Shown here: piece by piece, positions 35,490-47,070 of the stretch
Layout of the letters: each line of letters opens with the position of its first letter
Position numbering within the stretch: the first letter of the stretch is position 1
NCBI GenBank assembly: GCA_030762895.1
Contig: CM061070.1
Span: 102,782,759-102,846,758 of the forward strand
Direction: 5' to 3'
DNA: 64,000 nt
Origin: Sophora flavescens
Lineage: Eukaryota > Streptophyta > Magnoliopsida > Fabales > Fabaceae
Program-made: the position numbers and the translations under genes
Notes under the pieces: model-generated
Databases searched by the model: none
What the model was told of the DNA's origin: nothing
Seen by the model: only the letters and a program-made list of their open reading frames with translations

Positions 35490-38442
35490 CTCTTCATTTC
35501 CACCATTCATCACTTTCCTCCATTTTCTCACATTTTCACTTTACTACATTTCTTCTTCTTCTTCTTCTTTTCTCTTCTAAAGTTCATCTTTTTATCAAGT
35601 TTTTTACTTTAAGTTCTTCATCAAAGTTCTTCATATTGCTGAGGGTAATGATCCTATGTTGTTTATTTTTCAAGTTCATGTCTTTATGTTCATAGTTTTT
35701 CTTTAAGTTTCCTTTAAGCTTTCAAACTTCTAAAACCTCTAAAAAATGGTAGAAAACTCCTTTTGAGTTGAAACCACTTTCTATATTCTTGTATTTACTC
35801 ATACTATCACATACTAAAAGGTTGTGTAAAACAAATTTTCCTAACCTCTTCTTTCTAAGGAGGCCGAAACCATGTATATGGTTTAGATGGATCTTGTTTC
35901 AACTTTTACAAGTATGAGTTTGTATTTAAGTTTTCATTTCCAAGATGATCATGGACCAAGCCTCCTTTATGTTAAAGGATGCTATGTCTAAGTGATTGTA
36001 AAGTTTAAAGATTTTTACTCTATTTTTATGTAAAGACCAAAACCAATGAGTTTTAAAGCTATGTTGTTTAAGTTTTGTTTTCCAAAATGATCATGGATTA
36101 AGACTCCTTGATATAGGAGGATACGAGATCCAAGAGATTGGAAAGTTTGAAGATTTCTAACCCCTATTTCTTGAAAAGGCCGAAACCTTCAATGGTTATA
36201 GCAAAGATGTTGAGTTTTGTTTTCCAAAGTGATCATGGACTAAAAAGCTCCTTATGTTAAAGGATGCTATTTCTAAGTGATTGGAAAGTTTAAAATATTT
36301 TCTTTCTTTATGTTCCTATGATGGCCGAATGTAACGTTTGACCTAGGTTGTGTTATTTTGTTTTGTTTTCCAAGATGATTATGGATTAAAGCTCCTTTAT
36401 GTTAAAGGTTGCTATGGCCAAAAGATTGGATGATTTAAAGATCTCTGACCTCACAAACTTGTTAAGGCCGAACCTAAGAGTTCATGGTCTAAGACATTTG
36501 ATTTTTCCGTTTTCCAAAATGATCATGGTTTCAAGCTCCTTACTATGTATGGATGCTAACCTAAAGAGATTGGAAAGTTTAGAAATTCCTAGCTTATTTA
36601 TCTATGCTTGGCCGAAACCCTAATTCAAGTACTTAGTGGGATTTTTAATTCAACTTTGTTAAAAGATTGTTGTTTATGAACTTCTAGCACTTAAGGATCA
36701 TAAATCCAAGAGTCGTATAAATTTCAGAAACCCCTAATCCTAGTTTATTGTATGAACCGAACCTATACCTTGTGGTTAGTTTTCTCGAGTGATTTTTAAA
36801 TCATGATTTTATGTTGGTAACCTTAGACTTCCATCACCGGAGAAGCAAGGACGTTCGTGAACCTTATTTTTTAAATAAAAAACTCTTAACTTTGATGTGA
36901 GGTAAGAGGGGATTTCCTAAAGATATTCAATAACTGTACGCATGTGTGTAGGTGTTTAGCTGGATATTTATATGTTGATTGAGCTTACTTGGTTATCTAA
37001 TGTACTTGAACTGTTATGCTATTATCTGATGTTGAACTGTACTTATTCTAAATGTTATAATGCATATCTGTGATGAACTGCTTTCAACTGTGATATTAGC
37101 ATTAAACTGATAATATATACTGCTGTTGATTGAAAGTTTGCTAAGCCAGACTTGTGTCTGTGCTCAACTGTTATAAGGATTAAAAACCTTAATAAGCTTT
37201 GAAGACGAAGGGATTGGTGTTCTTTTCCAAAATCTCATTAACTTAAAGTACTTATTTTAAATGTTGAAATGGTTTTGATGAACTATTGTTATACAAGAGA
37301 AAAATCCTTTTCGAACTATGTGTCTTCAAGTGAAAACTTTCAAGATTATTTGGCAATACCCTATTGGGGATTTTCAAAGAAAAAAGTATTTCAAAGATGC
37401 TTTACAAAAGATTCTCAAAGGAAAAGGTTTTCTCCTAAATGTTTTAGAAACTTTCCGATAGCCTGGATAGGTTATCGAGGATTCGGTTTTGAGTTTGTTT
37501 TTCACTGAACGAAAAATAAGTACTTGAGAAAGAGAATCTAGTACGCGAGACGTCGCCTCTAGTATTCAGTTATATGCACGTGATCTTGGATCAGTGTTAA
37601 TTCAGGGCCATGAGTCCTATTCATGATGTTCTGGACTGAGGGTCCAATTCTCGAAATTGAGGATAGTGCGTTATGATTTCGTTGTGGTGGACTGTGTGTC
37701 CTAATCACGTTGTTGTGGACTGTATGTCCTAATCACGTTGTTGTGGACTATGTGTCCTAACCATGTTGTGATGGACGTTGTTAAAGGTGAACGTTGTTTT
37801 CTATGACCACAACCCTTGACTGAGGTATCGGTCTCGGGCGTTGTGATTGAGCATTCGGACTGTGTCTCCTATGCTTTTAAGTTTTCAAGTGATGGGGAAA
37901 TGATGATTAAGTCGTTAGCTTTGGGCTGCGACAGCGACACAGAATGAACACAAATAAAACCTTTAAATAAAAATATTTTATGATGTGCATTTCCCCAGGC
38001 AGACGTGCTTTCTTATATATCAGATACAAGGTGGTATCTGGGAGTCTGTCCATGTAAACCGAGTTCAGAGGCACATGTGACGTTGCTCGTCCTGAGACCT
38101 TAAATGCATGAAGGTATGGAGGCAACTGCCCGGTGGGCTAGAGATTGACCAACTCTAATTCTTCTCCAGTGGAAAAAGGTGTTGATATCTCATGAGATTA
38201 AGTTAGAGCCTGATATTGAAGTGTCATGCATATTTTCAAAGGTTGACTGTGCGGGTTTGAGACCCTTTGATATAACACTGTTGTGCTATGTATATGCATG
38301 ATTAACTGCTTATATGATTCTGTCATGATGTATGTATCATGTATATGGTTGTTGTGGGATATATCTTATGACGGTATCTCACTCTTGCACAACTGTATGT
38401 TCATTTCTTTTCTTCTTGTATCGGGTATGTGCATGCTTTTAG

Positions 38443-38931
38443 ATAGATCCGGACATTCCCTTGGCACAGACGAGCTCGAGGAGCGAAGTATTTGATCACG
38501 CTGGGTCGGCAGGGAATTGGACTATACACGAGGGTGCGACGATCGTGACATATCGGGGACTGGTCACGATTACCGAAACGAATGCTAACGGAGTGCCCAT
38601 ACAAAGGATTCATACCGTCGAGACGAGGACTGTGATGCTTCCACCTCCATGGTACTACCTCCATACGCTACAAGTCACCGGACTCCTTCATGAGCACTTT
38701 GATCTAGTTGAACCACTTGCAGAGGATCCAGTGGAAGAGGATCCCGAGGAAGAACCTTTTGAGCTGATAGAGGTCGGGGACGAGGAGGAGGAGGAGCCAG
38801 AGTACCATCCGCAGGATCCCGGCGATGACGACGTCCCTATCAACGATGGCGGTGACGTTATTGATCCGGCAACTGATATCTTGTCTGACGGTAGCGTCTG
38901 TGGTCACTCTGCATGCAGGAGGCATTGGTAG
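38443..38931 (+). CDS. LTR-embedded acidic ORF, unknown function
   Basis: The frame is open from an acceptor-like site (GCATGCTTTTAG, ending 38442) for 162 codons. No ATG is near its start; the first internal ATG is at 38634. The N-terminal ~85 residues have mixed composition (VTYRGLVTITETNANG), and residues about 90-135 are very acidic (runs of Glu and Asp). Its position before the LTR end (about 890 bp) mirrors that of the frame at 9766. Not recognised. It could be a spliced exon, or a remnant of one. Confidence 0.3.
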   Translation: MDPDIPLAQTSSRSEVFDHAGSAGNWTIHEGATIVTYRGLVTITETNANGVPIQRIHTVETRTVMLPPPWYYLHTLQVTGLLHEHFDLVEPLAEDPVEEDPEEEPFELIEVGDEEEEEPEYHPQDPGDDDVPINDGGDVIDPATDILSDGSVCGHSACRRHW

Positions 38932-40520
38932 ATCGTTTGTTGGCTTTTGGAGTTGTCCCGATAGTCCCTAGGATTTTAGAGCCATCTTTTGAGTCTTGTA
39001 CCCAATTCCCTATTCCCAGTTTGATGTTATCGTTTTACCTATTTCTTCAGTAGCTGTTTCAGTGTATGTTGGCCAATTCGACAAGGCCTGTCTTGTAATC
39101 AAACCTAAGATCCCAAGTTGGACAGTTATCATTATATGTGTGAGGTTGATTTTCATGTTCTGAATGTTCATCACCTTTTCTTAACTACTTTTAACTATTA
39201 TAAAAAAAAATGAGTATCCTTTTTCAGTAACCCTATATAAAAGGTTATTTTTCCGAAGGCGACCAGCATTTTAAATAAGTTTCTTTTCCACAACGGGTAA
39301 CCATGTGACGCCGGGTTTTAGGGTGTCGCAGTACCAAGTCCCGTAGCTCCTTCTTGACTTCAATTTTCTTTCAATTGGTAGCGGGTCCCACTTAGCTTTT
39401 CTATTTCCAATCCTTGCCTCTGTACATATCTTTTTAAACCATGGAAGAATTGAAATACTCCACTTTGCTACAATTTTGATAAGCGAAATTTCCTACTTTC
39501 CATTCCAATTCAGATTACATGGGTCCTAGCTTTTCAATTACCAAGTCATTCCCTGTACGTGAATTGCCAAACAATTTGTATTGGGTCTTGACCAAAGATT
39601 GTCTTCAATTTTTATTTCAATTCTTGTAGCTTCTCTAATTGAGGCTTTATCCTTCAATTTCTCTTTAATTGGTTTCCTTCTTTCCTTTCTTAACACCTTC
39701 CTCTAACCAAAGAAAATTAGCTAAACATAATAGAAATAAAACAAACTCCAGGAGAAGATGAAGGCAAGGTAGTCATCATGAGTCTCTACTCGTCAGCTTC
39801 AACTCTCTTTATTGCTCCCTTTTCTCCCCCTCAAAACTGTGTAATTCTCTCTATTTTTTTTCGGTGTTGTGGCACAAAAACTCCTTTATGCTGTACGGCT
39901 ACCCTTTCTTTTTCACTTGCTACCGTCTCTGTGCGGCTCCCCTTTTTTCTTTCACGCTGCTCCTTCCTTCTACTAATGTCATGCCTTTCTAAGCCTCTCA
40001 CGCAGGCCACCAATTCCATCTGCCCCATCCTCCTTTTTTTTTTTCAACATCAATCCAATTAGGCTTGAAAAGTTTAGCTGCCCAAAAGCCCATGTAACCA
40101 ATTTATTTGCCAAAGTCTCAAGTCTGTACGTCACTTTCTATTTGGCAAAAGCATAGTTCTTCTATTCATTTTTTTTATATAATTCCTATGGGACCTACGA
40201 CCTTTGGATCATCAATTGACCAAAGCAATTCATGTTTCTCCTTGAGCTTCATGTCCAATTCTGGCCCAAATTAATTCTCATAGTCCTCTAGCTTTTTCAT
40301 TGTTTTCATCACTCTCATCTTTATTATTTCTTAGAAAAGTAAATAAGTAAAAATACTATTAGATTAACTCTAAAAATTATGAAATTAAACTAAAAGAATA
40401 AAAACGTTATTAAAAACCAAATTACCCAAACTTAGGGACAAAACTCAATTAATTAACACATTTAGGAGTAAAAATCCACCCAATAAGCACATAAAAATCA
40501 CATAATCTAGAAGATCATCA

Positions 40521-41849
40521 CTCCCCCAAACCTAAGACTTTGCTTGTCTCCAAGCATAAGTAACCCAAACTAACACACAAAACACTAAGGACAACAGACC
40601 AAGCAAACATCAACTCAAGGGACACCCTAACTTAATAATAAACAAAGCAATGCACCTCCCAACCATGTAAGAGATCCTAAAACAAAAGAATCACCTTATA
40701 GCAAGTTCACATCCCAGAATATTCCAAAGAAGAAATCATAACAAAGGTGCACCAATATTTCCACACTTGAAAAATTAAAGAACATGGCTAATTCAATTAA
40801 GGAAGAACTAATGGACACCCAACTACTCACAGGAAGTGCAATATCACTCAATCACTCAAATTTATGTGGTTAAGTGTATCGCTCAATTTCACACATCAAA
40901 ACCATGCAACTTCAAGTTTGGTTTTAATCTCAATCATTCATTCACAATTCACAGCATGCATAAATCAAAGGGACTTTATTTAGGATGTAATGTGGCCAAG
41001 GTAAATGGGAAGGATAAGAAAGGATAAACAAGCTAGCACCAAAGGAAATATGAGAGCAACAATTACTTTTAAAGAACCATGCTTTGCATACAACCCTTTT
41101 CCCACCTCTTTCTTTTGGACTTCCTTCACCTTCTTTTCCTTCAAAGCACCACTTTATTTTTCCCAAGTATTTCATACCATTTTTCATATATATATTTTTT
41201 CTTTTTGCATTTATTTTTTTGTCTTCTTTTTTTTTTGTGGTAGGCATTCCTTCCTTTCACCAACATGTAAGCACAATATTCTCCCCCATACTTATGTCAA
41301 ACCCACACACGATAATTCAATGCTCTCCTATCCACTAAGGTTTGGGTGGAAACAATGTTTTTCAAGTTAAGGCTCATGGGTAAAAACAAACAAAGATTTA
41401 CATATAAAGCTCAAATGGGCTAAGCAAAGGGAAAAAAGTCAAGGTTGGCTATTTGGTCAAAGTGGCTACATGAAAAATGGCCCAAATCATTTTTATAACA
41501 TGCATGTGAATCATGAACTTCAAACAAGAACCAAGCAAACTCAAGAGCATGAGTTTCAATGGTGCACCCATAAGAAAGAATTTACAATTATAGGCTCAAA
41601 TGACTCACAAGGATAAAGTTAAGCAATCCAATTAATTCTCACCAAAATTTTATAGCCATGAACTTTAATCAACAAGGTTTAATTTAACACAATGCACTAA
41701 AGTTATGAAATCCAGTCAAGAACAAACTCAAATGAAAAACTAAACAACAAGTATCATCTTCACATCAGAGGAAAACAAACATGGTGGGTGCACAATACAA
41801 TACAATGAAATTGCCAAGAATGGGGTTCCACACAAGCATCCTTATTATA

Positions 41850-41916
<67 letters not shown>

Positions 41917-42407
41917 AGAGGAATACTGACATTAACTTGCAAACACTAAAAAAAACTCAAAAGTAAAACAGCACACAAATAGAAATAAAAAGAAAAATAA
42001 AAACAAAATAAAGCAAAAGAAAAGAAAAGAAAACTCCCCTATCTCGCGCTTCCAAAATTTGGTCCAAACTTGAGGTCACCATCATTAGTGCCTCCTATCC
42101 TTCCTTTTTGTCATGAGATACCATGAAGCACAACTAAATATATATTTCAAAACAAAGAAAACATTAGCATAAGATAGGCAAGTCATAAAAGAAAAAAAAA
42201 CAACTAAATATATCTGAATCAATTTTTTCAAAATTTTCTATTTTTTTTCTATTTATTCAAAAGACTAAAATAAAAAATTAACAAGGAAAAGAAAAACTAA
42301 ACTACCACTTGGGAAGTCTCCTAAGAAAAATTCTTGTTATAGGACTTAGTGAGATTGCTCACCCTCCTTAGAAGGCGAGTGAAGTGTAATGTTAACCATG
42401 TTCCTGT
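40521..42407 (-). other. 3' untranslated region of Athila-like element 1
   Basis: Non-coding. On the minus strand GGTTTGGGGGAG at 40521-40532 is the polypurine tract next to the 3' LTR. The rest is A-rich on the plus strand, with a TTTTTTTGT-rich stretch near 41200-41240 and an AT microsatellite. Small frames here are not similar to known proteins. Long 3' UTRs are usual in Athila elements. Confidence 0.65.
41855..41912. repeat. (AT)n microsatellite
   Basis: About 58 bp of AT dinucleotides in the 3' UTR of the gypsy element. Confidence 0.95.
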
Positions 42408-45400
42408 TCAAATCACCCCAAAGTACAATTTCAACCTTTGGCCATTTACCTTAAAACTTCTTCCAAAATTTGGCTTTGCAATCTCAATTGCACCATAGGG
42501 ACTCACTTCCTTAACAACAAAAGGACCTGACCATCTAGACTTTAACTTCCCAGGGAAAAGTCTTAGTCTAGAATTATACAATAACACTTGTTGTCCTGGT
42601 TCAAATTCTTTCACAATTATTTTTTTAGCATGCCATCTCTTGGTTCTTTCTTTATAAATTTTAGAACTCTTATAGGCTTGCAATCTAAACTCTTCCAGCT
42701 CATCTAACTGCAATAAACTTTTCTCACCCGCATGTTTCAAGTTAAAATTAAGCAGCTTCACTGGCCAATAAGCTTTATGTTCCAACTCAACTGGAAGATG
42801 GCATGATTTGCCATACACTAACTGATATGGGGACATTCCAATTGGATTTTTGAAATCTGTCCTATATGCCCAAAGCACATCATCCAATTTTCTAGCCTAA
42901 TCTTTTCTCGAGGAACCTACCACCTTTTCTAGGATCCTCTTTAGCTCTCTATTTGAAATTCCAACCTGTCCACTAGTTTGTGGATGGTAGGGGGTAGCTA
43001 TCCTATGTTTCACACCATATTTATGCAGCAATGATTCAAATTGTTTATTACAAAAGTGTGACCCCCATCACTTATCACAGCTCTATGCACCCCAAACCTT
43101 GTAAAAATGTGTTTCTTAAGGAAAGAAACCACAACCTTGGCATCATTGGTTGGTAATGCCACAACCTCTACCCACTTGGAGACATAGTCTACAGCAACCA
43201 AAATATATTTATTAGAGAAATACGATGGGAATGGTCCCATAAAGTCAATCCCCCAAACATAAAAAATTTCAACCTCCAAGATGGATTTTAGAGGCATTTC
43301 ATTCCTCTTAGAAATGTTCCCTACTCTTTGACATCTTTAAACAAAGTAGGCCAGTAAAAGCCACATTGCAAGACCTTAGCGGCAGTTTTTTTGCCACTAT
43401 AATGCCCACCATATTCAGACCCATGACAGTGCCACAAAATTTTTTCAAATTCATCATCAGGGACACATCTCCTAATGATCCCATCAGCACATCTTTTAAA
43501 CAACAACGGTTCATCCCATTCATAAAATTTAGCATCATGAAAAAACTTTTTCTTTTGCTCTCAACTTAAATCAAGAGGGACAATACATGCAGGCTTATAA
43601 TTTGCAAAATCGGCAAACCAAGGGAAAACATTTACCACCATCAATTTTTCATCAGGAAATTCCTCCGAAATGGAAGGAATGTCCTTGTCCCCCTCAATTT
43701 GGACAAGTCTAGAGAGATGATCTGCCACAACATTTTACTTTCCTTGCTTGTCTCTTATCTCCAAATCAAATTCTTGGAGAAGCAATATCCACCTAATCAA
43801 TCGTGGCTTAGCGTCCTGCTTAGCAAACAAATACCTCAAGGCAGAGTGATCAGTGTAAACAATGACTTTAGACCCAACAAGGTAGGATCTAAATTTGTTA
43901 AAAGCAAACACAATAGCAAGTAACTATTTTTCAATTGTGGCATAATTTTTCTGAGCATCATTCAACACATGACTTGCATAATAAATCACATGCAGAATTT
44001 TATTTTTTCTTTGTCCTAACACTGCACCTATAGCATAGTCACTCGCATCACACATAATTTCAAAAGGTAAACTCCAATCAGGAGCAACCATCATAGGTGC
44101 AGAAATTAGTTTTTCTTTTTATTTTATTAAAAGCATCCAAACATGCATCATCAAATACAAAATTTGCCTCTTTTTCCAAAAGGTTTGTCAAGGGCTTAGC
44201 AATTTTAGAAAAATCTTCTATAAACCGCCTATAAAAACCAGCATGCCCAAGAAAACTTCTTATCCCTTTCACATTAACTGGTGGTGGTAACTTCTCAATT
44301 ACCTCCACCTTTGCTCTATCCACCTCAATTCCTTTTGCAGAAATTTGATGACCAAGAACTATACCTTCTCTTACCATAAAATGACATTTTTCCCAGTTAA
44401 GAACAAGGTTAGTTTCTTGGCATCTTTTTAAAACCAAAACAAGGTTGGATAGGCAAATATCAAATGAAGATCCAAACACAGAAAAGTCATCCATAAAAAT
44501 TTCTATGCATTTTTCAATTAAATCAGAAAATATTGAGAACATGCACCTTTGAAATGTGGCGATTGCATTACACAACTCGAAAGGCATACACCTATAGGCA
44601 AAAACCCCAAATGGACAAGTAATGGCTGTTTTTTTCTTGATCTTCCGGGGCTATTGCAATTTGATTGTAACCCGAGTACCCATCCAGAAAGCAACGGTAC
44701 TCGTGCCCCGCCAACCTTTCTGTCATCTGGTCAATGAACGGAAGCGGAAAATGATATTTCCTTGTAGCTTGATTAAGCTTCCGGTAGTCAATACACATCC
44801 TCCAACCAGTGACTTGCCTTGTAGGAATCAACTCATTGTTTTCATTCATCACCACAGTCATACCACCTTTCTTGGGAACCACCTGAACCGGGCTCACCCA
44901 CTTACAGTCAGAAATAGGATAAATTATACCTGCATCAAGTAACTTTATCACTTCTTTCCTCACCACTTCCTTCATAGTTGGATTGAGGCTCCTTTGATGT
45001 TGAACCACTAGTTTAAAGTCCTCCTCCATAAATATTTTATGCATGCAGAATGTAGGACTTATCCCCTTCAAATCAATGATGTTCCAACCAATGGCTGACT
45101 TGTGATCCCTCGATACTCTGAGTAATTTTTCCTCCTCACTTTCTGACAACTCCACATTCACAATAACTAGATTCTTCCTTTTCTCATCCAGAAAAACATA
45201 TTTCATATTTGAAGTCAATGGTTTCAGCTCCATGGGTGGCTCCTTTTCCACTACCACTTCTTCCTTTTCCAATTCTTGTAATTTTTTATTTGAAGAAGAG
45301 GTAGATTCTAAATATTCCAATTGATAGATACATTCCACCACCTCGGAATTGACTTCATCATGCACCTCCTTAATTTCTTTGCCTTTCATCAAAGTTGCTT

Positions 45401-46130
45401 CTAAGGGCCTTTCTGCAGCACTTTTTTCAAATTCCTCTAGAACCAAGGAATCCAAAACTTCAACCCAGAAACAACAATCAGAATCTTGAGCATGCTTCAC
45501 TGCTTCTTTGATTGAGAAAACCACTTTTTCATCTTCTACTCTCAAAATCAGCTCACCTTTCTGCACATCAATTAAAGCACGACCCGTAGCTAGAAATGGT
45601 CTACCAAGAATAAGAGGAACTTTAGCATCCTCTTCCATATCCAGTACTACAAAATCTGCAGGGAAAATGAATTTATCAATTTTAACAAGCAAATATTCCA
45701 CAATACCATAAGGATATTTTACCGAACGATCTGCCAACTGAAGAGACATCATAGTAGGCTTCACTGTACCAATTCCTAGCCTTTTAAAAATTGACAAAGG
45801 CATCAAATTGGTGCTTGCTCCCAAATCACAAAGAGCCCTGCCAACCTCTATATTACCAATCTCACAAGGAATGGTGAAGCTTCCTGGATCCTTCAACTTA
45901 AGAGGCAATTTTTGTTGAATGATAGCACTACACTCCTCTGTAAGCATAACAGTTTCCTCTTCATTGGCCTTCCTCTTATTGGACAACAAATCCTTCATGA
46001 ACTTAGCATAACTTGGCATTTGTTCCAATGCCTTAGCAAATGGAATATTAATCTGCAGCTTTTTGAACACCTCCAAGAACCTGGAAAACTGCTTGTCTTA
46101 TTCTTCTTCTTCAACCTTTGAGGATAAGGA
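42408..46130 (-). pseudogene. Athila-like element 1 pol (PR-RT-RNase H-INT), broken
   Basis: On the minus strand, in order: aspartic protease region (LCDLGASTNLMPLSIFKRLG, ~45840-45790, ending in PLILGRPF); RT with YRKLNQATRKYHFPLPFIDQ and an FMDD active site (44486-44497); RNase H (YTDHSALRYLFAKQDAKPRL, ~43850); integrase zinc-binding region (CHGSEYGGHYSG); integrase core (WGIDFMGPFPSYFSNKY, ~43250); and a C-terminal domain ending at 42408. Frames are broken by a one-base gain in a T7 run at 44629-44635, another near 44115, and stops near 43923, 43737 and 43563. Domain order is standard for Ty3/gypsy, and DLGAS and FMDD suit the Athila/Tat branch. Not functional. Confidence 0.88.
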
Positions 46131-46685
46131 ATTTTAGGAACAAAGGGCAGCGGCTATGTTGGCTTGTGAATTTTCAGATTTTTCAGCTTCTTCTTTCTTC
46201 TCTTCAACCACTACTTCATCCTCCTCTTGTTTCTCATCATGAACAACTTTTTTAGCATCCTTTTCTTTAGAAGACTCATCTTGGACAACATTGTTCAGAA
46301 CCTTGCCACTCCTCAAATGAATTGCTTTGCATTGCTCTTTTGGATTAGGAACAGTATCACCTGGCAAAGTACCTGAAGCTCTTTCAGACAACTGTTTAGA
46401 AATCTGCCCAATTTGCACTTCCAAATTCCGGATAGACACCTCTTGATTCTTGAAGTTGGCCCTTATCTCAGTCATGAAATTTGAAGATTGCTCCACAAAA
46501 TTAGAAGTATTAACAGACAATTTCTCCAAAGCACTCTCCAAAGATGACATTCTGTTTTGAGGTTGTGATTGACCTTGGAATGAAGAATTCCCTTGTTGTT
46601 GTTGTGGCTTGAATTGATTCTGACCTTGTCCACCCCATGAGAAATAAGGATGGTTCCTCCAACATGGATTGTAAGTGTTTGAATA
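46131..46685 (-). pseudogene. Athila-like element 1 gag, 3' part
   Basis: On the minus strand it begins YSNTYNPCWRNHPYFSW right at the CACTA insertion, then has a Gln-rich stretch, a coiled-coil-like segment, GTLPGDTVPNPKEQCKAIHL and LRSGKV, and an acidic Glu/Lys-rich tail. It ends in a frameshift near 46134, and a second shift near 46100 restores the frame toward protease. The other part of this gag lies beyond the insertion at 58535-58771. Confidence 0.85.
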
Positions 46686-46699
46686 CACTACTAGAAAAC

Positions 46700-46953
46700 T
46701 TGAATTTTCGGATGAAATTTTCGGACGGAAATGTTTCCGTCCGAAATTTTTCGAAAATTTCGGACGGATTTCACACGGATTGTGTTATTTTTTATATTTT
46801 CCTTGATCCGTCTGAAATCCGTCCGAAAATTTTGGACGGATTTCACATGGATTGTGTTATTTTTTATATTTTTCTTGATCCGTCTGAAATCCGTCCGAAA
46901 ATTTCGGATGGATTTCACACAGTTTGTGTTATTTTTTATATTTTCCTTGATTT
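46700..46953. repeat. CACTA left subterminal array
   Basis: Repeats of GAAATCCGTCCGAAAATTT and GGACGGATTTCACACGG, each partly self-complementary, separated by TTATTTTTTATATTTTCC. The L1 LINE inserted into this array. Confidence 0.85.
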
Positions 46954-47070
46954 ATCTTACATCCGTCTGGTATTGAAGAACCTTCAAGAATCATGATTTT
47001 ATAATATGACACTAGGTTTGACGACGACGCTCTGCTAGGGTTTGTTGTTGCATGAAAATCTAGGGTTTGC

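Larger units (their letters stand above)
34874..39330 (+). mobile_element. Solo chromovirus-like LTR, 4.46 kb
   Basis: It starts TATAACACCCTG (probably TGTAACACCC with one change) and ends TTTTAGGGTGTCGCA. The 5-bp target duplication GTACC flanks it (34869-34873, 39331-39335). The uninterrupted target, TTTGTACCAAGTCCCG, can be read in the copy at about 17248-17265. No gag-pol and only one LTR, so it is a solo LTR formed by recombination. It holds a TATA box, a CT-rich leader, short tandem repeats near 37690-37770 (GGACTGTGTGTCCTAATCAC-type) and a 3' ORF. Confidence 0.88.
33840..40520 (-). mobile_element. 3' LTR of Athila-like element 1, split by another LTR
   Basis: Matches the solo LTR 16217-18448, including the ~0.75-kb internal duplication (AAGGCAAGGTAGTCATCATG near 34542 and 39762). 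A 4.5-kb solo LTR (34874-39330) interrupts it. On the minus strand the LTR begins TGATGATCTTCTAG at 40520, right after a polypurine tract. The left boundary is approximate because no TSD was recognised. Confidence 0.7.

Noticed and set aside
40942..41370. Frames of 84-121 codons on both strands
   Set aside because: Phe/Lys-rich products of T- or A-rich sequence in the 3' UTR of the gypsy element; no motif seen.
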